The position numbers and the translations under genes are program-made. Shown piece by piece: positions 57,829 to 64,000 of a DNA stretch of 64,000 bases (position 1 is its first letter; each line of letters opens with the position of its first letter). The stretch is taken from the NCBI RefSeq assembly GCF_900269665.1, contig NZ_LT985361.1:7480380-7544379 (forward strand). Direction: 5' to 3'. The DNA is from Nocardia suismassiliense (GTDB taxonomy: Bacteria; Actinomycetota; Actinomycetes; Mycobacteriales; Mycobacteriaceae). The notes under the pieces are model-generated. The model had not been told where the DNA came from and did not search any database. It saw nothing but the letters and a program-made list of their open reading frames with translations.

Positions 57829-60522
57829 ATGCGTTCTCGCACCACGAGCCTGATCGGTATCGCGCCGCTCGTAGCGGTCGTATTGGTGGCAGTCGGGGTG
57901 GTGTTCGCCGTCCGGCACAACCCGCAGGAGCAGTCCGCGTCCGTCTGCCCGAATGACGACACCGCGTCCGAACCGGGCTGGACGTCGTCGAACGCCGAGG
58001 TGGACGCCGGGTTCGAACGACATCCGTTCGTCGGCAACGGTTATCTCGGGTTGCGCGTGCCACCCCGTGGCGCCGGGTATGTGTCGACAGGCGAGCCGAG
58101 CGGCTGGCCGCTGTACACACCGCGCTACGACGGTGCTTTCGTCGCAGGCCTGTACGGGCACACGCCGGCGCTGGCCGACGATCGGGAGGTCGCCGCGGCC
58201 ATCCCGAACTGGTCCGGGCTCACTGTCGGTGTCGGCGCCGACACCTACGCGGCCGACACCCCGGCCGAGCGGATCACGAACTTCACCCAGACCCGATACC
58301 TGCGCTGCGGGCTGGTGCGCACCGCGCTCACCTGGACCAACCGGGACGGTAAGGCCACCGATCTGGTGTACGACGTCATCACGGATCGGGTCGACCAGCA
58401 TGTGGGCGCGGTCCATCTCACCCTCGTCCCGCACTGGTCCGGGGAGCTGACCGTGACCGATCTGCTCGACGGCACGGGCGCCCGCCGGATGACCCAGACC
58501 TCTGGTGATGCGGGCGCTGACGGTATCCGGGTCGGTTTCCGCACCGACGGCACCGGAGTCGAGGGCGCGGTGGCGTCGGTACTGAGTACGGGAGCTGCGC
58601 AGCAGTCCACGGCGCGGGATCTCACCGCCAGCCAGCAGACGCGACTCACCGTGCAAGCCGGAAAGTCTTACGAGGTAACCAAATTCGTCGGCGTCGACAC
58701 TGAGCTCACCACCGCCGATCCCGCTGCGGCGGCGCACGACGCCGCGCTGCGGGCGGCGCGCAAGGGCTGGCCGGATTTGCTTGCGGACACGGCGGCAGCG
58801 TGGCGCTCGTTGTGGCAGGGCGACCTCGAGATACCCGGCAACCCCGACCTGCAGTCGTGGACCCGCGGCGCCCTCTACTCGCTGTATTCGAGTACGAATG
58901 CCCAACAGGACAACAGCATTTCGCCCGTCGGGCTCAGCAGCGACAACTACGCGGGCGCCGTGTTCTGGGACGCCGACATCTGGATGTTCCCCGGTCTGCT
59001 CCAGTTGGCGCCCGATCTCGCGAAGTCGGTGGTGGAGTACCGATATAAAACCTTGCCCGCCGCGCAGGCGAACGCACAGCAGCTCGGCTACCGCGGCGCC
59101 TTCTACCCGTGGACCAGTGCGAGCCGGGGCGCGCTCGCGGAATGCCACAGCTGGGATCCGCCGCACTGCCTCACCCAGATCCATCTACAAGGCGACATCT
59201 CCCTCGCGGCCTGGCAGTACTACCTCGCCACCGGCGACACCGGCTACCTGCGCGGTCGCAGTTGGCCGATCATGCGGAACCTGGCCGAGTTCTGGGCTTC
59301 GCGGGTGACGCCGAACCCCGACGGCAGCTACTCGATCGACAATGTCGCGGGCCCTGACGAATACAGCAACGGCGTCAAGGACGGGGTCTACACCAACGCG
59401 GTCGCCGCACTGGCGCTGCGCAATACGGCTCGGGCCGCCGAGATCCTCGGCGAGCCCGCCCCGCCCGAGTGGACCGCGATCGCCGAGCACCTGCGCATGC
59501 CCTTCGACCCGGCTCGGCAGATATTCGCCCAGTACGACGGCTATCCCGGGACCTCACTGAAGCAGGCGGACACCGTGTTGCTGATCTACCCGCTGGAATG
59601 GCCTATGTCGCAGGAGGTTTCGACCAACACGCTCGAATATTACGCGGAGCGTACCGATCCCGACGGGCCCGCGATGACCGACTCGGTGCATGCCATCGAC
59701 GCTGCGGCCATCGGCACGCCGGGTTGTGCGACCGATACCTACCTCGAGCGCGCGGTGCGACCGTTCGTGCGCGCGCCGTTCGGGCAGTTCGCGGAGGCCC
59801 GCGGCAGTAAGGCGGGTGCCAAGGATCCCCTGGCGGGCGCGCCTGCGTTCACCTTCGTCACCGCCGCGGGCGGTTTCCTGCAAACGTTCACCAACGGCCT
59901 GCTCGGGCTGCGACTGCGCGCCGACGAGGTTCGCATCGATCCGATGCTGCCGCCGGAGCTGAGTTCGGGATTGCACCTCCGTGGTATGCGTTGGCAAGGA
60001 AGGACTTTCGACGCTGATATCGGGCCCGATGATACGAAAGTCACGCTGAAAGACGGTGCGGAGATGCGGGTCCAGACCGCGACGGGCACCCAATTGGTCA
60101 GCCGTGACCAGCCGTTGAGCGTCAAGACCCGCCGGCCGGACCTCACTCCAACCGACAACGTCGCCCGCTGCAAGTCCGTCGCGGTGAGCTCGGCCGAACC
60201 CGGTCGTTACGCCGACGCCGCCGTCGACGGCAGCACCGCCACCGGCTGGGCGCCCGACGCCGAACAAGGCACCCTCACTGTCGATCTGGGCACCGAAACG
60301 CTTGTCGGCCGGATACTTGCACGCTGGTCGGATCCCGCGCCGGCGACGTCCACGATCTCGGTGTCCACCGACAACCAGACCTGGACGACGGTCACTGTCG
60401 ACCCGGCAACCGGCGCATCCGCGAACCCGATCGCTGCCCGCTATATCCGACTGAGCGTCACGGCCGCGGATCCGGCCGTCCATCCCGGGCTCCGCGAACT
60501 AGAGGTCAGCGCCGCGAAATAG
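57829..60522 (+). CDS. Membrane-anchored GH65-family glycoside hydrolase with C-terminal discoidin-like domain
   Basis: An 897-residue enzyme: N-terminal anchor (residues 10-30), GH65 N-domain (VDAGFERHPFVGNGYLGLRV), (alpha/alpha)6 catalytic domain with FWDADIWMFPGLL and the acid Glu in VAGPDEYSNGVKDGVYTN (about residue 508), then KQADTVLLIYPLEWP. The last about 140 residues are an F5/8 type C-like carbohydrate-binding domain (RCKSVAVSS.., VDGSTATGWAP, ARYIRLSV). Similar in design to acid trehalases (Ath1 type); trehalose released from envelope glycolipids is a possible substrate (inference). ATG at 57829 behind GGAGG. Confidence 0.88.
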   Translation: MRSRTTSLIGIAPLVAVVLVAVGVVFAVRHNPQEQSASVCPNDDTASEPGWTSSNAEVDAGFERHPFVGNGYLGLRVPPRGAGYVSTGEPSGWPLYTPRYDGAFVAGLYGHTPALADDREVAAAIPNWSGLTVGVGADTYAADTPAERITNFTQTRYLRCGLVRTALTWTNRDGKATDLVYDVITDRVDQHVGAVHLTLVPHWSGELTVTDLLDGTGARRMTQTSGDAGADGIRVGFRTDGTGVEGAVASVLSTGAAQQSTARDLTASQQTRLTVQAGKSYEVTKFVGVDTELTTADPAAAAHDAALRAARKGWPDLLADTAAAWRSLWQGDLEIPGNPDLQSWTRGALYSLYSSTNAQQDNSISPVGLSSDNYAGAVFWDADIWMFPGLLQLAPDLAKSVVEYRYKTLPAAQANAQQLGYRGAFYPWTSASRGALAECHSWDPPHCLTQIHLQGDISLAAWQYYLATGDTGYLRGRSWPIMRNLAEFWASRVTPNPDGSYSIDNVAGPDEYSNGVKDGVYTNAVAALALRNTARAAEILGEPAPPEWTAIAEHLRMPFDPARQIFAQYDGYPGTSLKQADTVLLIYPLEWPMSQEVSTNTLEYYAERTDPDGPAMTDSVHAIDAAAIGTPGCATDTYLERAVRPFVRAPFGQFAEARGSKAGAKDPLAGAPAFTFVTAAGGFLQTFTNGLLGLRLRADEVRIDPMLPPELSSGLHLRGMRWQGRTFDADIGPDDTKVTLKDGAEMRVQTATGTQLVSRDQPLSVKTRRPDLTPTDNVARCKSVAVSSAEPGRYADAAVDGSTATGWAPDAEQGTLTVDLGTETLVGRILARWSDPAPATSTISVSTDNQTWTTVTVDPATGASANPIAARYIRLSVTAADPAVHPGLRELEVSAAK

Positions 60523-60540
60523 CCGACCCGCAGCCACGGT

Positions 60541-62307
60541 TCAGCGCCCGACGGCGTAACCCTGCATGCCGCGCGGGTTCGCGGCGGCCGACAGCACACC
60601 CGACTCCGGGTCCCGCGCCACGGCGCACAGCCGGCCTTCCGACCAGGGATCGCCGACAGTGACATCGTGGCCACGTCGGCGCAGGTCATCGATGATCGAC
60701 TCGCCGATCCTGGACTCCACCACGACACCGCCGGGTTCCATGTCCCGCGGGTAGAACGAGCTGGGAAACGACGTGCCATGCCAATTCGGTGCGTCGATCG
60801 CGGCTTGCAGGTCCAAGCCGCCGTAGGCGACGGACAGGAAGAAATGCAACTGCCACTGGTCCTGCTGGTCACCGCCGGGCGTGCCGAAGGCGAGCACCGG
60901 AACGCCGTCGCGCAAAGCCAAGGACGGGGTCAGGGTGGTGCGCGGACAATGGCCGGGCACAAGGGTATTCGGCAGGCCCTCGTCCAGCCAGGCCATCTGC
61001 AGGCGGGTGCCGAGCGGGAAGCCCAGTTCTGGAATGACAGGATTGGAGTGCAGCCAACCGCCGCTCGGCGTTGCCGAGATCATATTGCCCCACTGGTCGA
61101 CAATATCGAAATGGCAAGTGTCGCCTCGTGTTTCGCCCGCACTGGCCAGTGAAGGCTCACCCGCGCCCGGCTCGTCGGGCACCGGGCCCGAGCCGCCGAT
61201 GTGCGAACTGAGCAGTGGCGTACGCCCATCCGGGCTGCCGGGACGCAGTTCGTAGCAGGCCTTCGCGTCGATCAGCGCGCGCCGCTGTGCGTTGTACTCC
61301 GCCGAAAGCAGCACGGACACCGGCACATCGGGCACATCGCCGTACCAGGCTTCGCGATCAGCCATGGCCAGTTTGCAGTTCTCGATCAGCAGATGGACGT
61401 ACTCGGCGGAACCGTAAGCCGGTAGATCAGCGGGCAGCAGGGCGAGTTGCTGCAGGAAGACCGGTCCCTGACTCCACGGCCCCATCTTGCACAACGTCCA
61501 ACCGTGCCAGTCGTAGGTCGCGGGCGCCTCGTAGGTCGCCGACCAGCCGGCCAGGTCCGCCGCCGTCAGGGTGCCGACGTGCCGCGCACCGCTGGTGTCC
61601 AGGGTGGGCCGCGCCGACTGCCGCAGCATCGCCTCGGCGACGAATCCGCTGCGCCAAATCCGCCGGGCCGCTTCTATTTCCGCCACCCGGTCGCCACCGC
61701 CCGCGGCGACGGATTCGTCGATCAACCGGCGCCATGTCCGGCCCAGCGCCGGATTGCGGAACAACTCACCGGGTTTCGGTGCGATGCCGTCGCGCAGGTA
61801 GACCTCAGCCGAAGAAGTCCATTCGGTGGTGAAGAGTTCGCGGACCTCCTCCACCTGTTGCCGCACCCGCGGCACAGGTGGGTGCCCGTCCTCCGCGTAA
61901 CCGATGGCGAAGCTGAGCAGCTCGGCGAGCGAGCGCGTGCCGTAATCACGCAGCAACACCATCCAGGCGTCGAACGCGCCGGGTACCGCGGCCGCCAACG
62001 GCCCGGTGCCCGGGATGAATTCGAGTCCGAGCCCGCGATAGTGCGCGGCGCTCGCGCCGGCGGGCGCGGGTCCCTGTCCACACAACACGCGGACCGGTTC
62101 ACCCACCGGGGCGAGGATCATCGGCGCCTCGCCCGCCGGCCCGTTGAGGTGCGGTTCCACCACGTGCAGCACGAATCCGGCGGCCACCGCAGCGTCGTAG
62201 GCGTTGCCGCCGCGTTCGAGCACGGCCATCGCGGACTGCGACGCCAGCCAGTGGGTGGACGACACCATCCCGAACGTGCCCCGCAAAGTCGGTCTGGTGG
62301 TGAACAT
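60541..62307 (-). CDS. Gamma-glutamyltransferase family protein (Ntn hydrolase)
   Basis: A 588-residue GGT-like enzyme. The autoprocessing and catalytic Thr lies in RGDTCHFDIVDQWGNMIS at about residue 400; conserved segments include GGNAYDAAVAAGFVLHVVEPHLNGPAGEAP, TTLTPSLALRDG and FGTPGGDQQDQWQL. No signal peptide, so probably cytosolic. ATG at 62307 after GGAGGG. Convergent with GH65, divergent from the BCCT gene. Substrates may be glutathione-like or other gamma-glutamyl compounds; such forms also occur as acylases. Confidence 0.9.
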   Translation of the reverse strand: MFTTRPTLRGTFGMVSSTHWLASQSAMAVLERGGNAYDAAVAAGFVLHVVEPHLNGPAGEAPMILAPVGEPVRVLCGQGPAPAGASAAHYRGLGLEFIPGTGPLAAAVPGAFDAWMVLLRDYGTRSLAELLSFAIGYAEDGHPPVPRVRQQVEEVRELFTTEWTSSAEVYLRDGIAPKPGELFRNPALGRTWRRLIDESVAAGGGDRVAEIEAARRIWRSGFVAEAMLRQSARPTLDTSGARHVGTLTAADLAGWSATYEAPATYDWHGWTLCKMGPWSQGPVFLQQLALLPADLPAYGSAEYVHLLIENCKLAMADREAWYGDVPDVPVSVLLSAEYNAQRRALIDAKACYELRPGSPDGRTPLLSSHIGGSGPVPDEPGAGEPSLASAGETRGDTCHFDIVDQWGNMISATPSGGWLHSNPVIPELGFPLGTRLQMAWLDEGLPNTLVPGHCPRTTLTPSLALRDGVPVLAFGTPGGDQQDQWQLHFFLSVAYGGLDLQAAIDAPNWHGTSFPSSFYPRDMEPGGVVVESRIGESIIDDLRRRGHDVTVGDPWSEGRLCAVARDPESGVLSAAANPRGMQGYAVGR

Positions 62308-62462
62308 GTCGAACCCTCCGGTCACGCGCTCGCCCGCGCCCGGACCGGCGCGATTCCCTGTGGAAAATACCGTCCGCGCCGCCCGGACCGCCGCACGCAC
62401 CCGCGCCCGGGAGCGGCGCGTCCATTCGGCTAATCGGCCGTTACCCGTAATAGTTGAGGGCG

Positions 62463-64000
62463 ATGGCTACCGACACAGACACCACCCCGACCGGACCCGA
62501 CCTTCGCCTGATCGGCATCGGCATCGCCACGGTGATCGCCGGTGTCGGCTGGGCGGCCCTGGGCAAGGACAGTTTCGGCTCCGCGTCGAAGACCGCGCTG
62601 GACTGGGTACTCGGCAACTTCGACTGGTTGTTCGTGGTCTCCGCCGACGTCTTTCTCGTGCTCTGTGTCGTGATCGCGGTCAGTCGTTTCGGGCGGATCA
62701 GGCTCGGAAAGGACGATTCGAAACCGGAGTTCAGCAACCTCGCCTGGATCGCCATGATGTTCAGCGCGGGCATGGGCATCGGGTTGATGTTCTATGGGGT
62801 CGGCGAGCCGCTGCAGCACTTCGTCGAGCCGCCGCCGTCGACCGGGATCGAGCCGCAGACCACCGCGGCCGCCAGTGCGGCACTGCAGTATTCGCTGTTC
62901 CACTGGACTCTCACGCCGTGGGCGATCTACGGCATCGTCGGACTTGCCTTGGCCTACGCGGGCTTTCGGAAAGGGCGCGGTAATCGATTGTCCGCCGCCT
63001 TCGTGCCGTTGCTCGGCGAGCGCCGGGCACAGGGGTGGGCGGGGCAGGCCATCGACCTGCTCGCGGTGTTCGCGACCGTCTTCGGCACCGCAACCAGTCT
63101 CGGCCTCGGCGCGTTGCAGGTCGCGAAGGGTTTGCAGCTCACCGCGGGTGCGCCGGACACGGTGACCGTGCAGCTCATCATCATCGGCGCACTCAGCGCC
63201 GCCTTCGTGCTGTCCGCGTTCTCCGGGCTGCACAAGGGCGTCAAATGGCTGTCCACCGTCAATATTCTGCTGGCCGGGCTGCTCATGCTGTTCGTCTTCG
63301 TGCTCGGGCCGACGGTGTATGTGCTCGACAGCATTCCGTCCAGCATCGGCAACTATCTGACCAACCTGCTGCCGATGGCCACCCGGACCGGCGCCTACGC
63401 CGACCCGGCCTGGCTCGGTTCCTGGACCATCTTCTACTGGGCCTGGTGGTTGTCCTGGGCGCCGTTCGTGGGCACCTTCATCGCGCGCATCTCGCGCGGC
63501 CGCACCATCCGCGAGTTCCTCATCGGGGTGCTGCTGGTGCCCAGCGGGGTGACCGTCGTGTGGTTCTGCATCATGGGCGGCAGCGCCATCCGGTTGACCA
63601 CCACCGGCGTCGCCGACCTCACCGCGAACGCCGCCGACGCCGAGGCCTCGCTGTTCGACATGCTCGACGCGCTGCCCGGCGGCACCATCACCTCCTGGGT
63701 GTCGATGATCCTGGTGATGACCTACTTCGTCACCAGCGCCGATTCCGCCTCCCTCGTCATGGGCTCGCTCACCAGCCGAGGCGCCCTCAATCCCCCCTCC
63801 TGGCTGGTCATCACCTGGGGCATTTTGATGGCCTCGGTCGCCGCCGTCCTCCTGGTCGCAGGCGGCCTCAACTCCTTGCAAACCGCCACCATCCTCGTCG
63901 CCCTCCCCTTCGTCCTCGTCATGCTCGCCCTCTGCTGGTCCCTCATGAAAGAACTGCGCGAAGACCCCGGCGCAGGCCCCACCCCCAACCACCCCCTCTA
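62463..64000 (+). CDS. BCCT-family glycine betaine/choline/carnitine transporter (runs off window end)
   Basis: At least 512 residues, with 12 membrane helices of the BCCT fold. Hallmarks: FSAGMGIGLMFYGVGEPLQHF in TM3-TM4 and the substrate Trp-box WTIFYWAWWLSWAPFVGTFIARISRG in TM8, followed by TIREFLIGVLLVPS. The last bases in frame are TA, so the stop codon may be the next base or just beyond. ATG at 62463. Probably an osmolyte importer; divergent from the gamma-glutamyltransferase gene with 155 bases between. Confidence 0.92.
   Translation, partial: MATDTDTTPTGPDLRLIGIGIATVIAGVGWAALGKDSFGSASKTALDWVLGNFDWLFVVSADVFLVLCVVIAVSRFGRIRLGKDDSKPEFSNLAWIAMMFSAGMGIGLMFYGVGEPLQHFVEPPPSTGIEPQTTAAASAALQYSLFHWTLTPWAIYGIVGLALAYAGFRKGRGNRLSAAFVPLLGERRAQGWAGQAIDLLAVFATVFGTATSLGLGALQVAKGLQLTAGAPDTVTVQLIIIGALSAAFVLSAFSGLHKGVKWLSTVNILLAGLLMLFVFVLGPTVYVLDSIPSSIGNYLTNLLPMATRTGAYADPAWLGSWTIFYWAWWLSWAPFVGTFIARISRGRTIREFLIGVLLVPSGVTVVWFCIMGGSAIRLTTTGVADLTANAADAEASLFDMLDALPGGTITSWVSMILVMTYFVTSADSASLVMGSLTSRGALNPPSWLVITWGILMASVAAVLLVAGGLNSLQTATILVALPFVLVMLALCWSLMKELREDPGAGPTPNHPL

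Noticed and set aside
62430..63992. 520-codon minus-strand frame at the right end
   Set aside because: Antisense shadow of the BCCT transporter, which has clear family motifs.

Overview
The window reads as a chromosomal segment of a high-GC actinomycete, most probably Nocardia or a close mycolic-acid relative. The support is third-codon G/C bias, GTG and TTG starts, a class Ib nrdHIE ribonucleotide reductase operon, an Rpf-type transglycosylase, a MoaC/MoaB fusion and several secreted proteins of nocardial type. No rRNA, tRNA, CRISPR array, insertion sequence or prophage was seen. Both ends cut a gene: nrdE at base 1 and a BCCT transporter at base 64000.

Layout. 1-5.5 kb: nrdH-nrdI-nrdE on the minus strand behind two NrdR boxes, an FMN reductase/TetR divergent pair with a palindromic operator, nadE, and a membrane methyltransferase-like protein. 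5.5-8.4 kb: an ECF42-type sigma factor with two double-domain YCII (DGPF) proteins, both preceded by the same -35/-10 element. 8.4-12.6 kb: molybdenum cofactor genes moaD-moaA (minus) and moeA-moaCB-moaE (plus). 12.7-17.2 kb: an AraC-type regulator, a CobW-type GTPase and a repeat-rich exported amidase. 17.3-20.8 kb: a region of visibly lower GC with a LuxR-type HTH protein, an atypical cytochrome P450 preceded by a tiny ORF and a hairpin, and an MFS exporter. 20.8-27 kb: an ECF sigma factor, exported proteins, an SDR, a second short Rho factor, an MFS exporter and a thioesterase. 27-34 kb: DoxX/TetR, XRE/NmrA, a two-component system and an MHS-type transporter.

34.1-36.9 kb holds three tandem paralogous secreted low-complexity proteins, each with a conserved upstream element and its own terminator hairpin. 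36.9-41.2 kb is a gamma-glutamylation operon for amine breakdown (GlnA-like ligase, PuuD-like hydrolase, aldehyde dehydrogenase, SDR). 41.2-45.1 kb pairs a STAND-like ATPase with a membrane-tethered ligand-binding protein, next to a separate 34-residue peptide gene. 45.5-48.6 kb is a molybdate regulator plus modABC, which supplies molybdate to the cofactor genes at 8-12 kb. 48.7-49.8 kb is an Rpn/PD-(D/E)XK-like protein whose C-terminus is duplicated as a separate small gene. 49.9-64 kb carries a thiolase and an acyl-CoA-dehydrogenase-associated phosphotransferase-like protein, a PPOX-fold protein, an MFS protein with a large inserted domain, Rpf, a hotdog thioesterase, an exported propeller, an anchored GH65 hydrolase, a gamma-glutamyltransferase and a BCCT carrier.

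The most promising places for undescribed biology are the STAND ATPase/receptor pair with its neighbouring peptide gene, the P450 with its tiny upstream ORF and attenuator-like hairpin, the three-gene secreted low-complexity family, and the short Rho paralogue.
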